A stretch of DNA of 64,000 nucleotides from Cupriavidus sp. MP-37 (GTDB lineage Bacteria; Pseudomonadota; Gammaproteobacteria; Burkholderiales; Burkholderiaceae). This document shows positions 42,497-51,430 of this stretch, piece by piece. The translations under genes were made by a program, and so were the position numbers. Under the pieces are notes generated by a model. It was not told the origin of the DNA and made no database searches. It saw only the letters and a program-made list of their open reading frames with translations. The stretch covers positions 3,495,001-3,559,000 of the forward strand of contig NZ_CP085344.1 of NCBI RefSeq assembly GCF_020618415.1. The letters run 5' to 3'. The first letter of the stretch is position 1. Each line of letters begins with the position of its first letter.

Positions 42497-45094
42497 TCAG
42501 GCCGGCCAGTAGCGCCGGCACGCCGCGCGCACCGCCGCGGCCGAAGGCAGCCGCAGCAGTCCGGGCGCGCGCTGGCGGCAGTCGGCATGCGCAAGCGCGC
42601 GCACCCGCGCCTTGGTGGCGGGCACCAGCGCGGCGTCGACCGACAGCTCGGTCACGCCCAGCCCCAGCAGTACCGGCACCGCCTGCGGATCGCCGGCGAG
42701 CGCGCCGCACACCCCGACCCTGCGCCCGTGGCGCGCGGCGCCCTCGACAGTGGCGGCAACCATGCGCAGCACCGCGGGATGCAGCGCGTCCATGCGCGCC
42801 GCCAGTTCCGGCTGGCAGCGGTCCATGGCCAGCGTGTACTGGCTCAGGTCGTTGGTGCCGATCGAGAAAAAATCGGCGTGCTCGGCCAGCTGGTCGGCCA
42901 GCAGCGCAGCGGCCGGCACTTCGATCATCACGCCCACCTCGATGCCGGCATCGGCACCAGCTTCAGCCGCCAGCGCGCGGATGCGCGCGCGCCAGTGCAG
43001 CAGCTCGCCGACCTCGCAGACCATCGGCAGCAGGATGCGCAGCGGCGCCCGCGCGCGCACCGCCAGCAGCCCGCGCAGCTGGTCGTCAAGCAGTTGCGGG
43101 CAGACCTGCGCCACACGCACGCCGCGCAAGCCCAGCGCGGGGTTGTCCTCGGCCGGCAGGCGCAGCCAGGGGGCGTCCTTGTCGCCGCCGAGATCCAGCG
43201 TGCGCACGGTCACGCTGCGGCCATCCAGCGCGTCGGCGATGGCCTGGCAGCGGGCGGTGTGGTCGGCGGCGCTGGGCGCGGCGGCGCCATGCAGGAACAG
43301 CAGCTCGGTGCGCAGCAGGCCGACCGCGTCGGCGCCCTGCGCGACCGCATGGCGGGCGTCGTCGACGCTGCCGATGTTGGCCGCGACCTCAACGCGCACG
43401 CCGTCGCGCGTGCTGGCCGCCGCGTGCGCGGCGCGCAGCTCGGCCTGGCGCTGCCGCGCGCGCAGGCTGATCGTGCCGGCGGCGGCGGCCAGCCGGTCGG
43501 CATCGGGGCTGGCGTGCAGGCGCGCGTGGTCGCCGTCGGCAATGACCTGCGTGCCATCGGGCAGCCGCTCCAGCGCGCTGCCAAGCGCCACCAGGCACGG
43601 AATGCCGAGCTGGCGCGCCATGATGGCGGCGTGCGAGGTGGGACCACCCCGCACCATCACCAGCGCGGCCACGCGCTTGCGGTCCAGCCCGGCCAGGTCC
43701 GATGGCGTGAATTCATCGGCGGCGAGCACCACCGGTTGCGCGCCTTGCACCAGGGCCGCGTCGGCAGCCTGCTCCACGCGCGCCAGCGCACGCAGCACGC
43801 GCTTGCCCACGTCGAGCAGGTCGGCGGCCCGGTCGGCGGCGCGGCGGTCGCTCACGGCGGACAACGCCGCGGCTTCGGCGCGGGTGGCCTCGCGCCATGC
43901 GAAGCCCGCGCTTTTGCCGCGGTCGATCAGGGCGTCGGCGGCCGCGAGCAGCGCCGGATCTGCCAGCAGCGCACGGTGCATGGCAAAGACGCCGGCCTCC
44001 GCGCTGGCGCCGCATTCGCCGGCGACTGCGCTGTCGTGCGCCAGGCGGGCGTCGGCCGCTGCCAGTGCCGCACGCAGCGCGGCGCGCTCGGCGGCCGCGC
44101 CCTGGCCGCGCTCGTCCGGCTCCGGCGCCGCCTCGCGCCACCAGTGCAGCGGGCCGATGGCGACGCCGGCCGCGGCGGCCACGCCGGCGATGCAGCCGGG
44201 CGGAAGCTCGCCCGGCGCAGCCGGTGCCGGTGCCGGTGGCGCACCGACGGGGAACACCGCGTGTTCTTCGCCGGCATCGGTGCGCTGCAGCTCGCGCGCC
44301 ACCGCTTCCAGCGCGGCGCCGGCGTCGCGCCCGCTGGCGGCCAGTTCCACCGTGGCGCCTTCGTCGGCGGCCAGCGCCAGCAGCGCCACCAGGCTTGCCA
44401 GGCTGGCCTGGCGGCCACCGTAGTGCAGCGTCACCGTGGCCTCCAGCCCTTGCAGGGCGGCGCGGGCGCGCGCGGCCGGACGGGCATGCAGGCCGCCGGC
44501 ACAGGTCAGCGTGACCGTGCGCCGCATCGTGGCCGCGTCGTCGCTGTCGGCATGGTGGGCACGGTCGGCACGGTCGGCAATATCAGCGGATGGCGCTGGC
44601 GCCGCGGTTTGTGCCAGGTCGGCTGTCCGCACCTGCAGCACCGCGGGGCCGCCGGCCTCGGCCAGGCCGGCATCGGCGCGCGCGGCGACGGCGAAGGCAT
44701 TGCCGTTGGCCACCACCATCACCGTCACCAGGCTGCGCGCCTGGCACGCCACGCGCTCGACCTCGAAGCGGATCAGCGGGTCGCCCCGGCGCACCGCCGC
44801 CCCCTGCGCCACACACGGCGCAAAGCCGTCGCCGCGCAGCGACACGGTATCGATGCCCACGTGCAACAGCACCTGCGCGCCGCAGGGCGCCTGCAAGGTC
44901 AGCGCATGGCCGGTCGCGGCCAGGTGCAGCACGACGCCGTCGCAAGGCGCCAGCAGGGTGTCGCTCAGCGGATCGATGGCGACGCCGTCGCCGAACAAAC
45001 CTCCGGCAAAGACCGGGTCCGGCACTGCCGCGAGAGGCAGCAGCACGCCGCGCAACGGAGCGTGCAGCAACAGGGTTTCGCTCGTCTCAGCCAT
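42497..45094 (-). CDS. nagF: Multiphosphoryl transfer protein EIIA-HPr-EI
   Basis: An 865-residue fusion. The EIIA-Glc-type domain (about 1-150) has His78 in VLLHVGIDTVSLRG. A linker rich in Ala/Asp/His precedes HPr (about 191-275), with phospho-His203 in GGLHARPAARA. Enzyme I (about 300-865) has phospho-His488 in MVRGGPTSHAAIMARQLG and the PEP-barrel motif SIGTNDLSQYTLAMDR. It takes phosphate from PEP all the way to the EIIB of NagE, so GlcNAc transport has a complete relay independent of ptsH/ptsI. It starts the nag operon, opposite nagR. Confidence 0.95.
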   Translation of the reverse strand: MAETSETLLLHAPLRGVLLPLAAVPDPVFAGGLFGDGVAIDPLSDTLLAPCDGVVLHLAATGHALTLQAPCGAQVLLHVGIDTVSLRGDGFAPCVAQGAAVRRGDPLIRFEVERVACQARSLVTVMVVANGNAFAVAARADAGLAEAGGPAVLQVRTADLAQTAAPAPSADIADRADRAHHADSDDAATMRRTVTLTCAGGLHARPAARARAALQGLEATVTLHYGGRQASLASLVALLALAADEGATVELAASGRDAGAALEAVARELQRTDAGEEHAVFPVGAPPAPAPAAPGELPPGCIAGVAAAAGVAIGPLHWWREAAPEPDERGQGAAAERAALRAALAAADARLAHDSAVAGECGASAEAGVFAMHRALLADPALLAAADALIDRGKSAGFAWREATRAEAAALSAVSDRRAADRAADLLDVGKRVLRALARVEQAADAALVQGAQPVVLAADEFTPSDLAGLDRKRVAALVMVRGGPTSHAAIMARQLGIPCLVALGSALERLPDGTQVIADGDHARLHASPDADRLAAAAGTISLRARQRQAELRAAHAAASTRDGVRVEVAANIGSVDDARHAVAQGADAVGLLRTELLFLHGAAAPSAADHTARCQAIADALDGRSVTVRTLDLGGDKDAPWLRLPAEDNPALGLRGVRVAQVCPQLLDDQLRGLLAVRARAPLRILLPMVCEVGELLHWRARIRALAAEAGADAGIEVGVMIEVPAAALLADQLAEHADFFSIGTNDLSQYTLAMDRCQPELAARMDALHPAVLRMVAATVEGAARHGRRVGVCGALAGDPQAVPVLLGLGVTELSVDAALVPATKARVRALAHADCRQRAPGLLRLPSAAAVRAACRRYWPA

Positions 45095-45484
45095 TCTGCT
45101 TCCAGGATTCGCTGCGGCCAGTGCGGGATGCGGCGGCGCCAGCGTGAGGGGAAAGATAAACGGCTCAAGACAACAAGCATACCAGTGTAAACCACTAAGA
45201 TTTAAAGGTATTAAATTGGCATGCAATGAGCGCGCGACGGCAGTATCACATGCATGCCACCGGGCAAAGTTTGATCCAACACATAGGTTGCTTGGGAATG
45301 GCATTTTCCGACCGGCCTGCCACGCCCGTGCGCCGTACTGGTGCCTCAACCTTTGCCATACCAATTGGCGGAAATGCTCCGCATGACGTACGCGTTACCC
45401 GCTCCGCACAATTTCCCCGCGCGGGCGTGCAGATGTCCTAAAGTGGTATCATCAGCACCTGATTTGGTACCTATGAGGAGTCGC
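45095..45484. promoter_or_regulatory. Divergent nagF-nagR control region
   Basis: This 390-bp region has lower GC than its neighbours. It contains several TACCA/TGGTA half-sites: CATACCAGTG (45178), GCCATACCAATTGGC (45355-45369, partly palindromic), AGTGGTATC (45442) and TTTGGTACC (45463). These resemble the TGGT-centred sites bound by HutC-type GntR regulators of amino-sugar genes and are candidate NagR operators. No exact known consensus is matched. Confidence 0.4.
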
Positions 45485-46207
45485 ATGGATCAACGGCTGC
45501 AGGCCCTCCGGCCGGATGAGGCGGACGCCACGCCGATCTACCTGCAGGTGGCGCGCAAGCTCACCGCCGCGATCCAGGCGGGGCAATGGCGCGTGGGCGA
45601 TGCGCTGCCGTCGGAGCGCACGCTGGTCGATTCGCTGGGGATTTCGCGTGTCACTGCGCGCCACGCGCTGCAGGTGCTGGCCGAGGAAGGCACCATCACG
45701 CGCAACCGCGGCGCGGGCACCTTTATCGCCCCTCGCCCCGAACCCAGGCCGGCGCGGCTGGACAACTTCAGCGAACTGGCGCGCCGGCGCGGCATGACGC
45801 CGGCGAGCGAGCTGGTGGCGTTCGAGCGCCGCTGCGCCACAGCGCAGGAAGCCGCGGAACTGGCCCTGCCCGAGGGCGACGAGATCGTCAGGCTGACGCG
45901 GCTGCGCAAGGCTGACGGACAGATCTACTGGATGGATGTGACCACGCTGGCGCTGGCGGTGCTGCCCGACGCCAGCGCCATCGGCGAATCGCTCTACGCC
46001 TATCTGGAACGAATCGGCAAGCCGGTGCTGCGCGTCACCGAGACCCTGCGCGCGGTCGTCGCCAACGCGGAGCTGGCCGCGCGCCTGGGGATCGCGCCGG
46101 GCGAGCCGCTGCTGCATATCCGCCGCACCGGCTACACCCATGGCGACAAGCCGGTCGAACTGACCGACGCGTACTGCCTGAACGACTTCTACGAGCTCAA
46201 GCAATAG
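45485..46207 (+). CDS. nagR: GntR/HutC-family transcriptional regulator of nag genes
   Basis: A 240-residue repressor. The N-terminal winged helix reads PIYLQVARKLTAAIQAGQW then ALPSERTLVDSLGISRVTARHALQVLAEEG. A C-terminal UTRA ligand domain follows (ELARRRGMTPASELVAFERR, LHIRRTGYTHGDKPVELTDA). UTRA regulators of amino-sugar pathways bind GlcN-6-P or GlcNAc-6-P. The ATG at 45485 has GAGGAG upstream. It is divergent from nagF, the usual place for its regulator. Confidence 0.92.
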   Translation: MDQRLQALRPDEADATPIYLQVARKLTAAIQAGQWRVGDALPSERTLVDSLGISRVTARHALQVLAEEGTITRNRGAGTFIAPRPEPRPARLDNFSELARRRGMTPASELVAFERRCATAQEAAELALPEGDEIVRLTRLRKADGQIYWMDVTTLALAVLPDASAIGESLYAYLERIGKPVLRVTETLRAVVANAELAARLGIAPGEPLLHIRRTGYTHGDKPVELTDAYCLNDFYELKQ

Positions 46208-46377
46208 CGCCCGGCGGCGCCGGCCACGGGCGGCTCCACCGGCGGCGGGGGCGGGTCTTCCTCTGGCGGCAACGGCAGGTCGGGGGGCACGCCCGGCGGC
46301 GCTGGCTCTTCCACCGGGGGCACGGTATGGCGCGGCTGCAGGCGCGCACCGGCGAGGGGGTTCAGCGAGGCGGGCAT
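46189..46377 (-). CDS. Small proline-rich hypothetical protein
   Basis: A possible 62-residue protein (MPASLNPLAGARLQPRHTVP then repeated PPVEEPAPPG/PPPPPVEPP blocks). A GGAGA lies eight bases upstream of the ATG, and the frame overlaps the end of nagR by 19 bp on the opposite strand. The composition is low-complexity with no domain, so it may be non-functional. I keep it because of the ribosome-binding site and the coherent Pro/Glu pattern. Confidence 0.45.
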   Translation of the reverse strand: MPASLNPLAGARLQPRHTVPPVEEPAPPGVPPDLPLPPEEDPPPPPVEPPVAGAAGRYCLSS

Positions 46378-46454
46378 GCGCGGTCTCCGTGGCGGGGTTT
46401 CCTCCTCATTGAAGCAAACCCCGCCCGCACGCGCCAGTGCGGATGCCGCCCCGC

Positions 46455-47096
46455 TCAGGCGTGCTGGCGGCGCACGAAGAACAGCGCCGCGCCCACCGCC
46501 ATCAGCACGCTGCCGAAAAACCGGTTCTGCCACAGCACCGCGCGCGCATTGCGGAACAACCCCTGCATGCGCGACGCCAGCAGCGCATAGCCATGCATCA
46601 CCACCAGGTCGACGCCGCACATGGTGGCGGCCAGGATCGCCAGCTGCGGCGCCAGCGCCCGGTTCGGGTCGATGAACTGCGGCAGCACCGCAACCATGAA
46701 GATGATGCCCTTGGGGTTGGTCACATTGGTCAGCAAGCCGGTGGCAAAGCGCCGGCGCCGGCTCATCACGGCCACGCGCGCGGGGCCGCCGTCCTGCGCG
46801 GCATCCACCTCCACCCGGGCGCGCCATTGCTGGATGCCGAGATAGATCAGGTACAGCGCGCCGATGGTCTTGACCACCATGAAGGCCTGCTCCGAGGCCA
46901 GCAGCAGCGCCCCCAGCCCGCCGCCGGCCACCAGCAGCACGATCACCAGCCCGGCCTGCAGGCCGAAGATGGTGGTGGTGGTCCTGCGCAGCCCGTACGA
47001 CAGGCCATGGCTCATCGACAGCACCGCGCCCGATCCCGGCGACACGGCGATCACCCAGCACGCGGCGAAATAGGCCAACCAGACTTCCCAACGCAT
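46455..47096 (-). CDS. LysE/RhtB-family amino acid exporter
   Basis: A 213-residue membrane protein with about six helices. The N-terminal motif AVSPGSGAVLSMSHGLSYGLRR and the middle GLLTNVTNPKGIIFMVAVLPQFID are the family's two best-conserved regions. It probably exports an amino acid or homoserine-like compound; substrate unknown. The start ATG at 47096 has GGAGA upstream (minus strand). Confidence 0.88.
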   Translation of the reverse strand: MRWEVWLAYFAACWVIAVSPGSGAVLSMSHGLSYGLRRTTTTIFGLQAGLVIVLLVAGGGLGALLLASEQAFMVVKTIGALYLIYLGIQQWRARVEVDAAQDGGPARVAVMSRRRRFATGLLTNVTNPKGIIFMVAVLPQFIDPNRALAPQLAILAATMCGVDLVVMHGYALLASRMQGLFRNARAVLWQNRFFGSVLMAVGAALFFVRRQHA

Positions 47097-47184
47097 TGAA
47101 ATTCTCCTTTGACGGCAACCATGCCCGGCAGCGCACTGCCCGGGGCACCTGTGATTCGCTGCGGCGCCGCGGCGCCGATGCGAA

Positions 47185-47787
47185 TCAGAGCGGGTGGAAC
47201 CCGCCCAGGAACTGCTCCACCTGCTCGGCCTGGCGCGCGTCGCGCGCGGCCGCGCCGGATTCCAGCACCACCGCCTGGAACACGCGCGTGCCCACCGCCA
47301 CCAGCCGCGCGCTGAGCCGGCGCGGCGACTGGTCCTGCGGCGACACGCCGCTGGCCTGCACTTCCAGCCCGGCCAGCGGGCGGCCCGGCCGGTCCGCGCT
47401 CATGATGGTGACCGGCCGCGTGCGCGGCGCGCCCGACAGCGTGCCCAAGTTGGCCAGCAGGCCGGCCTGCATCGCCACCAGGGCCTCGCGCCGCAGCGCT
47501 TCATCGTCGGCGGGCAGCGTGACCACGCCCACGGCGAAGAGGGTGTCGTCGACGCGCGCCGCTTCCATCGTCATCGGCAGCTTGCGCCCGGCAATGGTCA
47601 CGTCGCGCGCGGCGCTGGTGGGCTTGCCGGGATAGAGCGCGGCATAGCCGCCCTCGCCCGACTGGATGGTGCGCCAGTCATAGCGCGGCGAACAGGCGCA
47701 CAGGGCCAGCGCGAGCAGCGCGGCGCAGCACGTCCGGGACCAGCGGGGCGCGGCAGGTTGGCTCAGCGGGGGCGGCACGGAACGCAT
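47185..47787 (-). CDS. Hypothetical lipoprotein
   Basis: A 200-residue protein I do not recognise. The N-terminus has a hydrophobic signal ending LALALCACSPRYDW; Cys after Ala suggests a lipoprotein anchor, though the -2 residue is also Cys. The mature part (GGYAALYPGKPTSAARDVTIAGRKLPMTMEAARV) is soluble, without repeats. No catalytic motif is visible. The next gene upstream diverges from it. Confidence 0.7.
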   Translation of the reverse strand: MRSVPPPLSQPAAPRWSRTCCAALLALALCACSPRYDWRTIQSGEGGYAALYPGKPTSAARDVTIAGRKLPMTMEAARVDDTLFAVGVVTLPADDEALRREALVAMQAGLLANLGTLSGAPRTRPVTIMSADRPGRPLAGLEVQASGVSPQDQSPRRLSARLVAVGTRVFQAVVLESGAAARDARQAEQVEQFLGGFHPL

Positions 47788-47918
47788 GAAGAATCGGGGC
47801 GGAACGGCATGGGCGGGATCGGCGCGCGCGGCGCGATGCCGGCGCGCGGAAACCGGTATTATCCCGGAAGCGGCGCGCCAGTGCTTGCGGCGCCGCCTCC
47901 GCCGCACCAACCTCCGCC

Positions 47919-48470
47919 ATGCCCGCCTCCTGCCCCGCCCGACCCGCCCGACCCGCCCGACCCGCCCGACCCGCCCGACTCGCCTTAGCCAGCACGCGAC
48001 TGCCCTGGCTTGCCGCGGGCGCGCTGCTGGCCGCCGTGGCCGGCGTTTTTGGCGTCCCGGCCGCTGCCAGCCCGCCCCACCTGCCGCCGGCGACCGACCT
48101 CGCCGCCCACGGCGCCGACGCGGCGCGCCGCGGCGAACCGCTGGTGGTGCTGGTATCGATGCCGGGCTGCGGCTATTGCGACGCGGTGCGCCGCAACTAC
48201 CTGGGACCGCAGGCCGCCGCCGGCGAGATCGCGGTGCGCGAACTCGACATGACCGCCGACACCCCGCTGCGCGCTGCAGATGGCAGCCTGACCACGGCCC
48301 GCGCCTGGGCCCGGGCGCACCAGGTCAAGGTGGCGCCCACGGTGCTGTTCCTGGACCGCCAGGGCCACGCCGCCGCGAGCCCGCTGCGCGGCATGCAGCC
48401 CGACTTCTACGGCGCCTACCTGGAACAGGCGCTGGCGCAGGCCCGCGCCGCCGTCGCCGCGCGCAAGTGA
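47919..48470 (+). CDS. Thioredoxin-fold protein with CGYC motif
   Basis: A 183-residue secreted or membrane-anchored protein: hydrophobic segment LPWLAAGALLAAVAGVFGVPAAA, then VLVSMPGCGYCDAVRRNYLGP (redox CxxC) and VAPTVLFLDRQGH with the cis-Pro. It resembles SoxW/thioredoxin-like periplasmic proteins that keep partners reduced or carry out disulfide exchange. The first 23 residues include an Arg-Pro-Ala repeat encoded by a 9-bp tandem repeat, so the real start may lie after it. It is followed 105 bp later by a TlpA-family gene. Confidence 0.78.
   Translation: MPASCPARPARPARPARPARLALASTRLPWLAAGALLAAVAGVFGVPAAASPPHLPPATDLAAHGADAARRGEPLVVLVSMPGCGYCDAVRRNYLGPQAAAGEIAVRELDMTADTPLRAADGSLTTARAWARAHQVKVAPTVLFLDRQGHAAASPLRGMQPDFYGAYLEQALAQARAAVAARK
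47932..47985 (+). repeat. 9-bp tandem repeat at the 5' end of the CGYC gene
   Basis: Four perfect copies of GACCCGCCC (47941-47976) with a degenerate copy at each end. In frame it encodes repeated Arg-Pro-Ala. Copy-number change would add or remove whole residues without shifting the frame. Confidence 0.85.
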
Positions 48471-48575
48471 CGCAAGCGCGGCGGCGGATTGCCGCAAGGC
48501 GGTTCCGCACAGCGCGCGAACGCCTGCCGCATTAGAATGTCCCACTGCTGACCGAACCTGCCGAGCCGCCTTCCC

Positions 48576-49109
48576 ATGACCACGACCCCTGCCCCCAAGA
48601 CCTCCCGCAAGCCCTGGCCCATCGTCGCCGCCGTGGTGGTACTGGCATTGCTGGGATGGTTCGGCTACCGCGCGCTGTCGCCGTCCGGTACCGCGCCGGC
48701 CGCCACCTTCACGCTGCTGTCCGGTGAAAAGGTCAGCACCGCCGACCTCAAGGGCAAGGTCTACCTGGTCAACTTCTGGGCCACCAGCTGCGCCACCTGC
48801 ATCAAGGAAATGCCGGACATGGTCAAGACCTACGAGCAGTTCAAGGGCAAGGGGCTGGAGTTCGTCGCGGTGGCAATGAACTATGACCCGCCGATGTACG
48901 TGATGAACTTCGCCCAGACGCGCGGGCTGCCGTTCAAGGTGGCGATGGACACCGACGGCAGCGCGGCCAAGGCCTTCGGCAACGTGGGCCTGACGCCGAC
49001 CACCTTCGTGATCGACAAGGAGGGCCGCATCCTCAAGCGCTACGTCGGCGAGCCCGAGTGGGACGCGCTGCACAAGCTGCTCGACGGCGCGCTGGCAAAG
49101 TCCGCGTAA
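48576..49109 (+). CDS. TlpA-family thiol-disulfide oxidoreductase
   Basis: A 177-residue protein anchored by one N-terminal helix (PWPIVAAVVVLALLGWFGY) with a periplasmic thioredoxin fold. KGKVYLVNFWATSCATCIKEMP holds the redox CATC, and GLTPTTFVIDKEGRILKRYVG has the cis-Pro. Such proteins act in cytochrome c maturation or as reductants for copper-site assembly; the exact partner is unknown. It ends in a 12-bp duplicated sequence and a strong terminator. Confidence 0.9.
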   Translation: MTTTPAPKTSRKPWPIVAAVVVLALLGWFGYRALSPSGTAPAATFTLLSGEKVSTADLKGKVYLVNFWATSCATCIKEMPDMVKTYEQFKGKGLEFVAVAMNYDPPMYVMNFAQTRGLPFKVAMDTDGSAAKAFGNVGLTPTTFVIDKEGRILKRYVGEPEWDALHKLLDGALAKSA

Positions 49110-49157
49110 TACCGGCCGCAATACCGGCCGCAATACCCGGCGCTGCCAACAGACGAT

Positions 49158-49185
49158 AAAAGGTGCTCATCGAGCACCTTTTTTT
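49158..49185. terminator. Terminator after the TlpA-family gene
   Basis: AAAAGGTGCTC (49158-49168) pairs with GAGCACCTTTT (49172-49182) and continues in T. It is a classic intrinsic terminator. Confidence 0.88.
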
Positions 49186-49284
49186 GTGGGATGGCGCGAT
49201 CCTGCGCGTAGCGGGTTGCGCAGGCGGGCTGTATGGATATACAGTTGGCGCCAGTCTTTCCAAGCCCTTCCGCCCGCCCCGCCC

Positions 49285-51381
49285 GTGACCCTGGACCTTG
49301 CCCCCGCCACCGCAGCCACCGCAGCTGACGCCGAAGCGCTCCCCGCCTACCTGTCGCGGCTCAATCCGGAGCAGCGTGCCGCGGTCGAGCACGGCAGCGA
49401 GTCGCCGCTGCTGATCATTGCCGGCGCCGGCTCGGGCAAGACCAATACCCTGGCGCACCGGGTCGCCCACCTGGTGCTGGGCGGCGCCGATCCGCGCCGC
49501 ATCCTGCTGCTGACATTCTCGCGCCGCGCGGCCGCGGAGATGGGACGGCGCGTCGAGCGCATCGTCGACCAGGCGCTCGGCACCAGTACCGGCGCGGGGC
49601 GCGCGGCGCTGCAGTGGTCCGGCACCTTCCACGCCATCGGCGCGCGGCTGCTGCGCGAATATGCCGAGACCCTGGGCCTGTCGCCAGCCTTCACCATCAG
49701 CGACCGCGGCGACGCCGCCGACCTGATGCATGTGGTGCGCCACGACCTGGGCCTGTCCGAGACCGCCAGCCGCTTCCCGAAGAAGGAAACCTGCCTGTCG
49801 ATCTATTCGCGCGTGGTCAACACCCAGGCGCCGCTGGCAGACGTGCTCAGGCAGCAGTTCCCGCGCTATGCGATGTGGGCCGACGCGCTGCGCACGCTGT
49901 TCGCCGGCTACGTCGAGGCCAAGCAGAAGCAGCACGTGCTCGACTACGACGACCTGCTGCTGTACTGGGCGCAGGCCATGGCCGAGCCCGCCATCGCGCA
50001 GGACATGGGCGCGCGCTTCGACCATATCCTGGTCGACGAATACCAGGACACCAACGCGCTGCAGGCGTCGATCCTGCTGGCGCTGCGTCCCGATGGCCGC
50101 GGCCTGACCGTGGTCGGCGACGACGCGCAGTCGATCTATGCCTTCCGCGGCGCCACCGTGCGCAATATCCTGGATTTTCCCGCGCAGTTCACGCCGGCGG
50201 CGCAGCAGGTCACGCTGTCGCAGAACTACCGCTCGACGCAGCCGATCCTGCAGGCCGCCAACGCGGTGATCGGGCTTGCGGCCGAACGCTATACCAAGGA
50301 CCTGTGGTCCGAGCGCCAGTCGGCCGAAAAGCCCGGCATCATCGTCGTCAACGACGAGGCCGACCAGGCCCGCTACGTGGTCGAGCAGGTGCTGGCGCGG
50401 CGCGAGGCCGGCCTGGCGCTGATGGCGCAGGCGGTGCTGTTCCGCGCCGCCGACCACAGCGCGCAGCTGGAGATCGAGCTGGCGCGGCGCAATATCCCGT
50501 TCGTGAAGTTCGGCGGCCTCAAGTTCCTGGAATCGACCCACGTCAAGGATGTGCTGGCGGTGGTGCGCTGGCTCGAGAACCCGCGCGACCGCATGGCGGG
50601 CTTCCGCACGCTGCAGCTGCTGCCCGGCATCGGCCCCAAGACCGCGGCACGCGTGCTCGATGCCATGGCGCTGGCGACCGAGCCGCTGTTCGCACTGCAG
50701 GAATTCGAGCCGCCGCCGGCCGCCGCGCCCGCGTGGGCCGAGCTGCTGGCGCTGGCACGCGCGCTGATGGCGCCGACGTCGCCGTGGCCATCGGAATTCG
50801 AGCAGGTGCTGGCCTGGTACACGCCGCACCTGGAACGCCTGCACGACGATGCCCCCGCGCGCCAGGCCGACCTGCAGCAACTGGAGCGCATCGCCGCCAC
50901 CTACGGCGCGCGCGAGCGCTTCCTGACCGAGCTGACGCTGGACCCGCCCAGTGCCTCGAGCGATGAATCCGGCGTGCCCTCGCGCGACGAGGATTACCTG
51001 ATCCTGTCGACCATCCATTCGGCCAAGGGCCAGGAGTGGAAGGCGGTGTACGTGCTGAATGCCGTCGACGGCTGCATGCCGAGCGACCTGGCCACGGGCA
51101 CCACCGAAGAGATCGAGGAAGAGCGGCGGCTGCTGTATGTGGCGATGACGCGGGCCAAGGACCACCTCGACGTGATCGTGCCGCAGCGCTTCTACGTGCA
51201 CCAGCAGGTGGGATTCGGCGACCGCCATGTATATGCGTCGCGCACGCGGTTCATACCGAACCGGGTGATGCCGAACTTCTACAGCCGCTCGTGGCCGCCG
51301 CCGATGCCGGGGGAAGGCGCGGTGAAGCCGGCGCTGGCGCCGGTGGACCTGGCGGGGCGGATGCGGAATATGTGGCGGTGA
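49285..51381 (+). CDS. UvrD/Rep-family ATP-dependent DNA helicase
   Basis: A 698-residue superfamily 1A helicase. The Q-motif/Walker A reads YLSRLNPEQRAAVEHG then LLIIAGAGSGKTNTLAHRVA; motif II is HILVDEYQDTNALQ; motif III is VVGDDAQSIYAFRGA; motif IV-like is LSQNYRSTQPI; motifs V and VI are LSTIHSAKGQEWKAVYVLN and EERRLLYVAMTRAKDHL. There is no nuclease domain. It is shorter than UvrD and is a generic repair/replication helicase paralogue. A GTG at 49285 was chosen because upstream codons read through the terminator region. Confidence 0.9.
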   Translation: MTLDLAPATAATAADAEALPAYLSRLNPEQRAAVEHGSESPLLIIAGAGSGKTNTLAHRVAHLVLGGADPRRILLLTFSRRAAAEMGRRVERIVDQALGTSTGAGRAALQWSGTFHAIGARLLREYAETLGLSPAFTISDRGDAADLMHVVRHDLGLSETASRFPKKETCLSIYSRVVNTQAPLADVLRQQFPRYAMWADALRTLFAGYVEAKQKQHVLDYDDLLLYWAQAMAEPAIAQDMGARFDHILVDEYQDTNALQASILLALRPDGRGLTVVGDDAQSIYAFRGATVRNILDFPAQFTPAAQQVTLSQNYRSTQPILQAANAVIGLAAERYTKDLWSERQSAEKPGIIVVNDEADQARYVVEQVLARREAGLALMAQAVLFRAADHSAQLEIELARRNIPFVKFGGLKFLESTHVKDVLAVVRWLENPRDRMAGFRTLQLLPGIGPKTAARVLDAMALATEPLFALQEFEPPPAAAPAWAELLALARALMAPTSPWPSEFEQVLAWYTPHLERLHDDAPARQADLQQLERIAATYGARERFLTELTLDPPSASSDESGVPSRDEDYLILSTIHSAKGQEWKAVYVLNAVDGCMPSDLATGTTEEIEEERRLLYVAMTRAKDHLDVIVPQRFYVHQQVGFGDRHVYASRTRFIPNRVMPNFYSRSWPPPMPGEGAVKPALAPVDLAGRMRNMWR

Positions 51382-51430
51382 GGCTCGCGAAGTTCGCGCA
51401 CCTGCCGGTTTTCTCCCCTCTCCCGCAAGC

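Noticed and set aside
40798..45190. Very long plus-strand open frames opposite nagE and nagF
   Set aside because: Shadow frames of genes with complete PTS motifs on the other strand.
45341..45484. N-terminal extension of NagR by 48 residues
   Set aside because: The frame is open, but the ATG at 45485 has a good ribosome-binding site and starts right before the GntR domain; the upstream DNA looks regulatory.
49186..49284. N-terminal extension of the UvrD-like helicase
   Set aside because: The extension would begin inside the tail of a terminator and adds sequence outside the helicase fold.
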